DNA of 64,000 nt from JAJRRS01 sp965230275 (GTDB lineage: Bacteria > Planctomycetota > Phycisphaerae > Phycisphaerales > Phycisphaeraceae). Positions within the stretch are counted from its first letter, which is position 1, and each line of letters begins with the position of its first letter. Below, piece by piece: positions 7,971 to 16,306 of the stretch. Below the pieces are notes generated by a model that saw nothing but the letters and a program-made list of their open reading frames with translations, was not told the origin of the DNA and ran no database searches. The stretch spans positions 1,922,001 to 1,986,000 of the forward strand of contig CBDDKO010000002.1 in NCBI GenBank assembly GCA_965230275.1, written 5' to 3'. The position numbers and the translations under genes were made by a program.

Positions 7971-8453
7971 TTACTTGCGACGGCGGACCGCGAAGCCCAA
8001 GGCGGCCAGACCCATCAGGGACAGGCCGGCGGTGGCGGGCTCGGGGATAGGGTCGCACTTGGGATGGGGCTTGCAGTGCCAGTCACCCAAACGGGGGAAG
8101 TCGCAGTCGAACATGTCCTGCCAGTCACCTTTGGGGAAGTCGAACTTGGGGAACTGGAAGTCGCCGTCTTTGAGCTTGCTCAGATGCTCACGCCAGTCGG
8201 GCTTGTCGCCGTCAAACTTCGGCCATTGAAAGTCGCCGTGATCCTGCGTGGAGGTGCCGATCTTCTCGCACCATTCGTCCCAGTCCCAGTCGTGGCAATC
8301 ATCACGCACGGGGCGCTCGATTTCCCAGTCACAATCCCAACCTCTGTCGTGGGTCGGACGGTCGTTGTGCTGGCCCCAGAACGTCGCGAACGACGGGGTC
8401 GCAACCGAAAGCACAATGGCTGCCATCATCGGCATCAGAAGTTTCTGCATCAT
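7971..8453 (-). CDS. PEP-CTERM protein with repeated Asp/Trp/Phe-Pro-Lys motifs
   Basis: This is a 160-residue secreted protein with signal MMQKLLMPMMAAIVLSVATPSFA and an AGAGGT ribosome site. The body contains DCDWEIERP, DCHDWDWDEWC, two FQWPKF/FQFPKF motifs spaced by about 26 residues and another DCDFPRLGDWHC. The tail KCDPIPEPATAG, SLMGLAALGFA and VRRRK is a PEP-CTERM sorting signal. Aromatic-acid pairs at regular spacing suggest a metal-binding or self-associating surface protein, but this is inference. The stop is followed by its own terminator, so it is transcribed separately from the neighbouring paralogue. Confidence 0.9.
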   Translation of the reverse strand: MMQKLLMPMMAAIVLSVATPSFATFWGQHNDRPTHDRGWDCDWEIERPVRDDCHDWDWDEWCEKIGTSTQDHGDFQWPKFDGDKPDWREHLSKLKDGDFQFPKFDFPKGDWQDMFDCDFPRLGDWHCKPHPKCDPIPEPATAGLSLMGLAALGFAVRRRK

Positions 8454-8719
8454 GGTGTTTACCTCTATTGAAATAAAGAATAAAAAAAAACAATATAGTC
8501 GTTGTTTAAACAAAAATTTGTTGTTGTCGCCCCACTCACGCCCGAGTGGGCTCGCGATAGGTCCCCCCTTCAGGTCCAAATAATATATCGAAGTTGATCT
8601 TCGGCACAACCCTAAAATTCTCTGATTGATCGTATATTTACAAGATGTGAATCTGGGTAATCTTCTGGCGGCCGGGATGTGCGGCCGGTGTGAAGATAGG
8701 TGGGCACTTGGCTAAACCG

Positions 8720-10417
8720 TCATCCGCTGTCGGCCTGCCGCAGCATGCGGTTGACCTCCAGGCCCAGGCGCCTGCCGATCCAGTCCTCCTCGTCCACGGT
8801 CACGGTCGCGCCGGCACGCTGGATGTCATCGGCGAAGGTGTGGTACCGGCTGCGGGCGATGATCGGCGTGTCCTGGCAGAGGTTGCGCACATGGCGGATC
8901 ACCGTGACGGTGGCGCGGTGGTCGGGGATGGTGACGACAACGATGCTCGCTTCGGGGACGCCCAGGTGCTTGACCAATTCGGGGTTGGTCGCGTCGCCGA
9001 CCTGCACGTTCAGGCCCATGCCGCGGGCGAGTGTCAGGTTGCGCGGGTTGAGGTCGACGACCAGGATGTTGGGGTGGCGCTTAAACATCTTGGCGTACAT
9101 CCGCTGGGCGGCGGGGCCGAAGCCGATGACGATGATGTGGCCCTGGCGCTCGCCGGGGGAGGTGCTTGGCTCGATCTTGGCGGTGTGTTCGAAGCCGAGC
9201 TTGTAGCCGATCGCCTGCAGTGCACGGCCGAACTTCGGCCCGCCGGCGACGAGGTACGGCGTGAGGAACAGCGTGACCAGCGTCGAGGCGACGAACAGCT
9301 TGAACGTCTGCTCATTGAGTACGCCCTGCCCCTCGGCGTAGGCGACCGTCGCCAGCACGAACGAGAACTCCCCGACCTGCGCCAGGCTCAGACCCGCACC
9401 GGCGGCGTGGCGGACCTTCGGGAGGAACAGCCGGACGACGTTGGTGGTGATCAGGGTCTTGCCGACGATAATCGCGCTCACCGTCCCAACGATGAGCACC
9501 CAGTTCGACGCGATCCACTGCAGGTCGCCGAGCATGCCGACGGAGGTGAAGAACAGCGTGACGAACAGGGCACGCAACGCCCCGACATCGGCGCGCACCT
9601 GCACGGCGAAGGGGCTCTCGGCCAGGAGCATCCCGGCGAGGAACGCGCCGATCGCCGGGCTCAGGCCCAACTCGTGCGCCACCCAAGTCGATCCAATCGC
9701 AAGCACGACGGCCAGCAGGATCGCCAACTCGCGATTGCGCGCCATGGTCGGGTCGCGCATGATCCTGGGCAGCAGGAATGCGCTGATCAGGTACAGCCCC
9801 CCCGCCAGGCCGGCAATCAATAACACACTCTTGCCCATACCAATCAAGACTTGGCTAAAGGTCGGGTCCGGTTCGTTCAGCATCGTGACCAACAAGACCA
9901 ACGGCACAACCGCCATGTCCTGCAATAACAGCACACCCAAACACGTCCGTCCGGTAACGCTGTCCATTTCAGCACGGTCGGACAACACACGCAGCACACA
10001 AGCCGTGCTGCTTAGCGAGACGACCGCACCGACAGCGATGGCCTCGTAATTGCCCAGGCCGACCAGCTTGGCTAACAACGAGCCGATGACGCAGGTGACG
10101 ACCACTTGCAGCGTCCCGCCGCCCAGCCCCACCGCCCCGATCCGAAGCAGACGGCGGAGCGAGAACTCCAGGCCGATGACGAACAGCAACATCGCAACAC
10201 CCAACTCGGCGATGGCGTTGACGTGATCGGCCTGGTGGACCCACTTCAGCGGACCGCCCGGGCCCAGCAGCAGACCGGCCAGCAGGTAGCCCAGGATCGC
10301 GCTCTGACGCAGGCGTTCAAACACCGCCCCCAGCACCAGCGCACCGGCCAGCAGGATCAACACTTCGGTCAGGACTTCCCAGAACACGGCGGCATCATCC
10401 TTAATCCCCCGCGCCAC
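8720..10417 (-). CDS. CPA2-family cation:proton antiporter (Kef/Ybal type) with TrkA-N domain
   Basis: The 565-residue inner-membrane protein has about 12 hydrophobic helices in residues 10-390 (for example GYLLAGLLLGPGGPLKW and GAFLAGMLLAESPFA, the family ion-path region). A cytoplasmic Rossmann RCK/TrkA-N domain at about residues 415-540 contains IIVIGFGPAAQRMYAK and VVDLNP. The family exchanges potassium or sodium for protons, gated by nucleotides or glutathione adducts. The start is a GTG with GGAG nearby; a second GTG 12 codons on is possible. It is monocistronic, transcribed away from ilvE. Ligand and ion specificity cannot be told. Confidence 0.92.
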   Translation of the reverse strand: MARGIKDDAAVFWEVLTEVLILLAGALVLGAVFERLRQSAILGYLLAGLLLGPGGPLKWVHQADHVNAIAELGVAMLLFVIGLEFSLRRLLRIGAVGLGGGTLQVVVTCVIGSLLAKLVGLGNYEAIAVGAVVSLSSTACVLRVLSDRAEMDSVTGRTCLGVLLLQDMAVVPLVLLVTMLNEPDPTFSQVLIGMGKSVLLIAGLAGGLYLISAFLLPRIMRDPTMARNRELAILLAVVLAIGSTWVAHELGLSPAIGAFLAGMLLAESPFAVQVRADVGALRALFVTLFFTSVGMLGDLQWIASNWVLIVGTVSAIIVGKTLITTNVVRLFLPKVRHAAGAGLSLAQVGEFSFVLATVAYAEGQGVLNEQTFKLFVASTLVTLFLTPYLVAGGPKFGRALQAIGYKLGFEHTAKIEPSTSPGERQGHIIVIGFGPAAQRMYAKMFKRHPNILVVDLNPRNLTLARGMGLNVQVGDATNPELVKHLGVPEASIVVVTIPDHRATVTVIRHVRNLCQDTPIIARSRYHTFADDIQRAGATVTVDEEDWIGRRLGLEVNRMLRQADSG

Positions 10418-10562
10418 GGCCCGCTCTCCATAAGTGGGCCTACGACCAGATCATAACCCTAAATGGGTCATCAGACCGCACCGATAGAAGCAATCAGCGT
10501 CATGGCGTGATGTTTCAGGGCGGTCGACGGGCCCTGCAGCTGGCCGCGCCGACCCGCGCCGG

Positions 10563-10568
10563 TATAAT
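10563..10568 (+). promoter_or_regulatory. Candidate -10 box for ilvE
   Basis: A perfect TATAAT lies 69 bases upstream of the ilvE GTG start. No convincing -35 box is seen at 17-18 bases upstream, so this is a partial promoter call. Confidence 0.45.
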
Positions 10569-10636
10569 CTCTGCCCCGATCCGCCGACGTATCCGGCTGC
10601 GATCGAGCACTTGGAGCACCCCCTGGAGCCGTTGCC

Positions 10637-11527
10637 GTGCCCCCGAAACAGATCTGGCTGAATGGAAAACTCGTGCCACCCGACCAGGCGACGGTGAGCG
10701 TCTATGACCACGGGCTGTTATATGGCGACGGGGTCTTCGAGGGTATCCGTGCATATAACGGCCGGGTCTTCAAGCTCGCAAGCCATCTTAAAAGGCTCTA
10801 CGCCTCGGCGGCGGCGATCCGGCTGGAGATCCCCTACGAAGTCGACACGCTGGGCCAGGCTGTCCGCGACACCGTATCGGCCAATGAACGGCGCGACGCC
10901 TACATCCGGCTGTGCGTGACCCGCGGGCCCGGGTCTTTGGGTATCAACCCATTCCTATGCAAACGGGCCAACGTCTTCATCATCGTCGATGACATCTCGA
11001 TGTATCCCGCGGAGCTGTATGACAAGGGGATGGAGGTGATCATCGCCAAGACGATCCGTAACCATCCCAAGGCGCTCAGCCCGGCGATCAAGAGCCTGAA
11101 CTACCTCAACAACATCCAGGCCAAGATCGAGGCGATCGACGCCGGGGTGCTTGAGGCCGTCATGCTCAACCACGACGGGCACGTCGCCGAATGCACCGGC
11201 GACAACTTGTTTGTCGTACGCCGAGGAACCGATGGCAAGCCCGAAGTGGCCACCCCTCCTGCTGAGGACGGCATGCTTGAAGGCGTGACGATGATCACCG
11301 TACTCGGTCTCGCGGAAGACGCCGGCCTCTCGGTCAGCCGCAGGACACTGAAGCCGGAGGAGCTGTTTACCGCCGATGAGATCTTCCTGACCGGGACCGC
11401 CGCGGAGGTGATCCCCGTGACCAAGATCGACGGCAAGGTGATCGGTGACGGCGAGCCCGGCCCAATCACACGCCAACTGGTCACGGCCTTCCACGACCTG
11501 GTGGGCGCGGATGCACCGGAAGACTAA
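10637..11527 (+). CDS. ilvE: Branched-chain amino acid aminotransferase
   Basis: This fold-type IV PLP enzyme catalyses the last transamination of valine, leucine and isoleucine synthesis. The 296 residues show the WLNGKLVPPDQATVSVYDHG start, YGDGVFEGIRAY, the PLP lysine Lys152 in AIKSLNYLNN, and the phosphate-binding ECTGDNLFVV and FLTGTAAEV segments. The GTG start has GGAG 9 bases upstream. It stands alone, about 48 kb from the ilvB gene in this window, so the pathway genes are dispersed. A D-amino acid or aminodeoxychorismate lyase role is less likely given the YGDGVFEGIRAY substrate segment. Confidence 0.95.
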   Translation: MPPKQIWLNGKLVPPDQATVSVYDHGLLYGDGVFEGIRAYNGRVFKLASHLKRLYASAAAIRLEIPYEVDTLGQAVRDTVSANERRDAYIRLCVTRGPGSLGINPFLCKRANVFIIVDDISMYPAELYDKGMEVIIAKTIRNHPKALSPAIKSLNYLNNIQAKIEAIDAGVLEAVMLNHDGHVAECTGDNLFVVRRGTDGKPEVATPPAEDGMLEGVTMITVLGLAEDAGLSVSRRTLKPEELFTADEIFLTGTAAEVIPVTKIDGKVIGDGEPGPITRQLVTAFHDLVGADAPED

Positions 11528-11688
11528 AACACCTCGCGGTCCACTGCCGGCACCGGGCTAGAGTCTTATCGGTCTATCGCCCTGACTGCGTCAGAGCGGG
11601 CTAACCCGCGCCGGCTAAGAGATCTGTCGTATCATATAAAAAGGCACGTCGAACCGTTCTAATAAATCACCTAAGTTATCAACAATAC

Positions 11689-13053
11689 TTGATTACCGAG
11701 CCGATCCCCGGCAAACTAAACGTCATGTCGTTAACGGATGCGCTTGCCTATCTCACGGATGAGCTGCCGGGGACCGGTGGTGATATTAAGCAACGCCCCG
11801 GCGATTTTCTCGTCGAAGAGCGTCCGCTATACCCCACGCGCGGCCATGGCGAGCACGTTTTCCTGTTTATCGAGAAGACCTCGCTGACCACGACGGATGT
11901 CGTCCGGGACCTGACACGCGCATTCCGTGTGGGGCGCAACGACATCGGGTATGCCGGGCTCAAGGACAAGCACGCCATCGTCCGACAGCACTTCTCGGTA
12001 TGGCTGCCCGACCGGAAGGACGAGGACGAGTGCATCAAGCGGCTGGACGACCGCAGGCTATTAAAGGTGCTCTGGCACGACCGGCACACGAACAAGCTGC
12101 GCCGGGGGCATCACGGCGGCAACCGGTTCGTCATCCGCATCCGAGGCGTGCAGCCCAACGACATGCTCAAGGCCAAGGCGATCGTCGACAAGCTCTATGC
12201 CCACGGCGTGCCGAACTTCGTCGGCGACCAACGCTTCGGCTACCGCCAGCACAACCACATGCTCGGGAAGCTGCTTCTGCGCGGCGAGTACGAGCAGATG
12301 CTCGACGAGATGCTAGGCCAGCCCATCGACGCCGACCCGCCCAACATGCAGAAGGCCCGCGCGGCCTACGACGTGCGCGACTACGAAACCGCACTACAAC
12401 ACTGGCCCAAGCACCTGCGCTTCGACCGCCAGGCTCTGGACGCGCTTAGACAGGGCCGGGACGCCAAGCAGGCCGTCATGGCCATCTACCGGTCGCAGCG
12501 CGAGTTCCTCATCTCGGCGCTGCAGTCAGCGATGTTCAACAGCGTGCTGGATCGGCGTCTGCGCGAAGACAAGCTGACCCAGCTGATGCCCGGGGACCTG
12601 GCGTGGAAGCACGACAGCCGGAGCGTCTTCAACGTCGATGAGGAAGTCGCCGAGAAGGAGAACGCGGCCGACGGCCGGATCCATACGATCGAGGTCTCGC
12701 CCAGCGGCCCGATGTGGGGCATCAACATGACACGCGCCACGGGCGAGCCCGGCGACGTGGAGCAGCAGGTGCTGGACGTCTACGAGGTCAAGCCCGAGGA
12801 GTTGGCCGGCGTCGGCGACGTGCACGCCGAGGGATCACGCCGGCCGATGCGAATCGCTCTGCGTGATCCTGAGGTCTCGGCCGGGAGCGATGAGCACGGC
12901 CCGTACATCCGCCTCGGGTTCGAGATGCCCCGCGGCGCGTTCGCCACCATCGTGCTGCGTGAGGTGATGAAGGACACGAAGCCAAGCAAGCCCGAGGTCC
13001 CCCCACCGGTGGTGATCAAGACCAAGAAGCCGACGCAGACCGAGGCGCAGTAG
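11689..13053 (+). CDS. truD: tRNA pseudouridine(13) synthase
   Basis: The TruD-family enzyme isomerises U13 of tRNA-Glu. Motif I with the catalytic Asp is in AGLKDKHAIVRQHF. Other family marks are QRPGDFLVEE near the start, GGNRFVIRIRG, and NFVGDQRFGYRQHNHMLGK. At 454 residues (442 if the ATG at 11725 is used) it is longer than the E. coli protein (349), with the extra length in the central TRUD domain and a Pro/Lys-rich tail. The TTG at 11689 and ATG at 11725 both lack a good Shine-Dalgarno, so the start is unsettled. It is followed after 33 bases by the GH95 gene, with which it probably shares no function. Confidence 0.93.
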   Translation: MITEPIPGKLNVMSLTDALAYLTDELPGTGGDIKQRPGDFLVEERPLYPTRGHGEHVFLFIEKTSLTTTDVVRDLTRAFRVGRNDIGYAGLKDKHAIVRQHFSVWLPDRKDEDECIKRLDDRRLLKVLWHDRHTNKLRRGHHGGNRFVIRIRGVQPNDMLKAKAIVDKLYAHGVPNFVGDQRFGYRQHNHMLGKLLLRGEYEQMLDEMLGQPIDADPPNMQKARAAYDVRDYETALQHWPKHLRFDRQALDALRQGRDAKQAVMAIYRSQREFLISALQSAMFNSVLDRRLREDKLTQLMPGDLAWKHDSRSVFNVDEEVAEKENAADGRIHTIEVSPSGPMWGINMTRATGEPGDVEQQVLDVYEVKPEELAGVGDVHAEGSRRPMRIALRDPEVSAGSDEHGPYIRLGFEMPRGAFATIVLREVMKDTKPSKPEVPPPVVIKTKKPTQTEAQ

Positions 13054-13086
13054 TGCCCCGGGCGCTCTTGCACTAAGCTCATATAC

Positions 13087-15498
13087 ATGAAACGCTATCT
13101 CATTGCTATCCTGACGTGGATGATGTGTGCGATGCCCTCATACGCAGACGACCCGGCACCTGACACGGCTATCTGGTTCGACCGGCCGGCGACACACTTT
13201 GAAGAGGTGCTGCCGCTTGGGAACGGACGGATCGGGGTGGCCGTCTATGGGGGCATCCATGAAGAACACCTGCTGCTGAACGAAGCGACGCTGTGGTCCG
13301 GGCAGCCGATCGATCCGTCACAGAACCCCACCGCACACGAGCACCTTCCCGAGGTGCGCAAGGCGATCTTCGACGGCGACTTCAAGGCGGCCGATCGAGC
13401 TGTCATGCAGATCCAGGGCGCGTTCTCACAGTCTTTCGCCCCGCTGGGTGACCTGTGGATCGAGTTTGATCATGCCGATGAGCCCGAGCGGTATCGCCGA
13501 ACGCTTGATCTTTCGACGGGTGTGGCGCGCGTGCGTTACGAGGCCGACGGTGTTGGGTATACGCGTGAAGTGTTTGTCTCCCATCCCGACAATCTTCTCG
13601 TCATGCGGTTCACGTCGGATCAAGACGGCGCGATCGGGATGACGGTGCGAGCCGACAGCCAGCTTCAAAGCGGCAGCCGTGTGGAAGACGGCACACTCGT
13701 GCTGACCGGGCGCGCCCCGGTGCATGCCGAACCGGATTATCGCGGCGAAATGGAGAACGCGATCGTCTACGATGATCAGGGCGGGATACGTTTCCATGCG
13801 GCCGTGCGTGTGCTGAAGACCGACGGGGACGTGAGTACAAACGACGACAAGTTGCGGATCGAGGGGGCGCGTGAAGTCATACTCGTGGCGGCGGTGGCGA
13901 CGAGTTTTGACGCGTTTGATCGGCCGCCGGACAAGGATGAGGCGGCCCTCGCCGCCGGCTACCTTGAATCGTCCGGGCAACGCACTTGGGACGAAATGCT
14001 TGAGAGGCATCTCGAAGACCATAGCGGCCTGTTCGATCGCGTCTCACTGACACTCGGTAAGACGTCCGATGACGTGCTGGGTTTGCCGACGGACGCGCGG
14101 CTGAAGCGGTACGCGGCCGGCGACGCCGACCCGGACCTGGAGGCGCTGTACTTCCAGTTCGGGCGTTACCTGCTGATGGCCAGCTCACGCACGCCGGAGG
14201 TGCCGGCCAACCTCCAGGGGATATGGAACCCGTACATGCGGCCGCCCTGGAGCAGCAACTACACCGCCAATATCAACGTCCAGATGAATTACTGGCCGGC
14301 CAACCTGTGCAACCTCGATGAGATACACGAGCCGTTGCTCGGCTTCATTGAGAACCTGGCACAGACCGGCGAGGTCACCGCCCGCGACTACTTCGATGCC
14401 GAGGGCTGGACGACCTGCCACAACACCGACATCTGGGCGATGACCAATCCCGTCGGCGACTTCGGCAGGGGGCACCCGGTGTGGGCCAACTGGTGCCTCG
14501 GCGGCGCGTGGTTCTCGACGCACCTTTGGGAGCACTACGCGTTTACACAAGACAAAGACTTCCTTGCCGAGCGGGCGTACCCATTGATGAAAGGCGCTTC
14601 TGAGTTCTGCTTGAGCTGGCTGATCGAAGGGCTCGGTGGTGAGTTGGTCACGGCACCATCCACCTCGCCGGAGAACCTATACCTCACACCCTCCGGCTAT
14701 GTCGGGGCGACGACGATGATGACGACATCGGACCTCGCCATGATCCGCGAGCTGTTTGCACAGACCCGGCAGGCCGCCGAAGAACTCGGGATCGACGAAG
14801 ACTTCCGCGAACGCTTGCGCGAAACCGAGCGTCGCCTGCCGCCCTACCGCGTCGGGTCCAAGGGGCAGCTGCTCGAGTGGTATCACGACTGGGACGACCA
14901 GCACCCAGAGCATCGGCACGTGTCACACCTGTTCGGCGTACACCCGGGGCATCAGATCACGCCCGAGAAGACACCCGCGCTCGCCGCCGCCGTCCGGCGG
15001 TCACTTGATCTGCGCACCGATGGGGGTACCGGCTGGTCCAAGGCGTGGAAGATCAACCTATGGGCCCGCCTAAAGGACGGCAACCGGGCGTACAAAATGC
15101 TGCGATCGCACCTGACCTACGTCGACCCGAGCGGCGAGACACAGTATTCCGGCGGCGGGACGTTCCCGAACCTGTGGGACTCGCATCCGCCATTCCAGAT
15201 CGACGGGAACTTCGGCGCCACGGCGGGGATCGCCGAGATGATGCTGCAATCGACGCTGGATCAGATCACGCTGCTGCCCGCCCTGCCCGACGCCTGGCCT
15301 GCGGGAGCCGTGCGGGGCCTGCGCGCACGCGGCGGGTTCGAGGTGGACATCGTGTGGGCGGAAGGCCGACTCGTCTCCGCGAATATCCGTTCGCTTGCCG
15401 GCCGGAAGACAACGGTCCGAACCGCCGAGGGTTCGATCGACTTAAACCTTGCCGAGGGCGAGGTGGCGGAGCTAGGTCCATCTGATTTTCAACCGTAA
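13087..15498 (+). CDS. Glycoside hydrolase family 95 (alpha-L-fucosidase-like), secreted
   Basis: The 803-residue protein has a Sec signal (MKRYLIAILTWMMCAMPSYA) and the GH95 opening WFDRPATHFEEVLPLGNGRIG followed by LLNEATLWSG. The (alpha/alpha)6 barrel region carries NLQGIWNPYMRPPWSSNYTANIN, NVQMNYWPANL, TAPSTSPEN and the DGNFGATAGIAEM end segment that holds catalytic Asp/Asn positions in characterised members. The family removes alpha-1,2-linked fucose or alpha-L-galactose from glycans by inversion; which sugar is taken here is unknown. With GH35 3 kb away, it suggests use of algal or mucin-like polysaccharides. No sulfatase or transporter lies beside it. Confidence 0.92.
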   Translation: MKRYLIAILTWMMCAMPSYADDPAPDTAIWFDRPATHFEEVLPLGNGRIGVAVYGGIHEEHLLLNEATLWSGQPIDPSQNPTAHEHLPEVRKAIFDGDFKAADRAVMQIQGAFSQSFAPLGDLWIEFDHADEPERYRRTLDLSTGVARVRYEADGVGYTREVFVSHPDNLLVMRFTSDQDGAIGMTVRADSQLQSGSRVEDGTLVLTGRAPVHAEPDYRGEMENAIVYDDQGGIRFHAAVRVLKTDGDVSTNDDKLRIEGAREVILVAAVATSFDAFDRPPDKDEAALAAGYLESSGQRTWDEMLERHLEDHSGLFDRVSLTLGKTSDDVLGLPTDARLKRYAAGDADPDLEALYFQFGRYLLMASSRTPEVPANLQGIWNPYMRPPWSSNYTANINVQMNYWPANLCNLDEIHEPLLGFIENLAQTGEVTARDYFDAEGWTTCHNTDIWAMTNPVGDFGRGHPVWANWCLGGAWFSTHLWEHYAFTQDKDFLAERAYPLMKGASEFCLSWLIEGLGGELVTAPSTSPENLYLTPSGYVGATTMMTTSDLAMIRELFAQTRQAAEELGIDEDFRERLRETERRLPPYRVGSKGQLLEWYHDWDDQHPEHRHVSHLFGVHPGHQITPEKTPALAAAVRRSLDLRTDGGTGWSKAWKINLWARLKDGNRAYKMLRSHLTYVDPSGETQYSGGGTFPNLWDSHPPFQIDGNFGATAGIAEMMLQSTLDQITLLPALPDAWPAGAVRGLRARGGFEVDIVWAEGRLVSANIRSLAGRKTTVRTAEGSIDLNLAEGEVAELGPSDFQP

Positions 15499-15763
15499 GC
15501 GTGGTGAACCAGCTGGTTGACAGGGCTGTGGCTGAATGGCCGAGATGCTTGGAACTACGGGGCATGGACAGGGCCATCCTGTTTCGGGTGACCCCCACAT
15601 GACACGCCTAAACAAGAATGTAAGGGGCATGAGGCTTAGGATTGTATCCGTCTTGCAGCCATCTGAAATGCACCGTATCAAGGCATTAGCCCGATCGGAC
15701 TTGGGCGCGACGCAGCAAACACGTCGTGCCGGGCCGTGACACGGATATTCGGCAATTATATAG
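15499..15763. other. Intergenic stretch with no recognised feature
   Basis: This 265-base stretch between GH95 and the AT-rich small gene has no convincing reading frame. A GGGGCATG...GTGACCCCC pairing around 15557-15597 could form a hairpin after the GH95 gene, but there is no T-tract. Confidence 0.4.
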
Positions 15764-16237
15764 ATGGATTTGATGATGCAAAAACCAAAAATTGAGCTGT
15801 GGGATACGGTTGGTACGGGTTTGGTTATTCAATTTCCCAGCGGTGTTATATATACCAATCAGACTGGTGGAACAGCGTGTCTAGCACCTGAAACGGAAGG
15901 GGTGTTTGTTCCATTTCACAATGACTATGACATGGAGAATAGGAGTTTCCTTGGGCCACAAATCGATCTCTTAGCCTACTTTGAGGGGCCAGAATGGCGG
16001 GGTACAGGAGCAATTGATGGCCTGAGACATGAAGATGCTGACTTCATTGATGACATACTGAGAAAGTACCGGCATGATCAATGGTTCACGGTTGATCGAG
16101 ATCGTCTAGATGAATCACACGAGGCATGGGTTTTCGTAACCATCCATGCAGATCAGGGGGATTGCCAAACAAGTGTTGCATCCGGATTCGGCCCATATCC
16201 CCGAACGGGCATCTTGACTTGGCAAAATAGCGACTAG
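15764..16237 (+). CDS. DUF6210-like small protein, AT-rich
   Basis: The protein is 157 residues with no signal peptide. The segments GVIYTNQTGGTACLAPETEGVFVP and ILRKYRHDQWFTVDRDRL match my memory of DUF6210, a family often seen as single genes or as putative immunity proteins next to polymorphic toxins. Base use is AT-rich relative to both flanking glycosidase genes, which suggests it was acquired. No toxin gene or secretion system is adjacent. Three in-frame ATGs (15764, 15773, 15776) compete for the start and none has a clear ribosome site. Confidence 0.65.
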   Translation: MDLMMQKPKIELWDTVGTGLVIQFPSGVIYTNQTGGTACLAPETEGVFVPFHNDYDMENRSFLGPQIDLLAYFEGPEWRGTGAIDGLRHEDADFIDDILRKYRHDQWFTVDRDRLDESHEAWVFVTIHADQGDCQTSVASGFGPYPRTGILTWQNSD

Positions 16238-16306
16238 TGCCATATCCGGTACAAAGCAACTAACTATGATCCCCCACCTAAGTTTGTGCCGTGATATCAT
16301 CCCGCC

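Noticed and set aside
8690..9823. 377-codon plus-strand frame antisense to the antiporter
   Set aside because: Shadow frame; lacks hydrophobic or catalytic patterns, while the minus strand encodes a full membrane protein plus TrkA-N domain.
15536..15739. Short frames in the gap after GH95
   Set aside because: No ribosome site, no conserved motif, and Cys/Pro-rich random composition on both strands.
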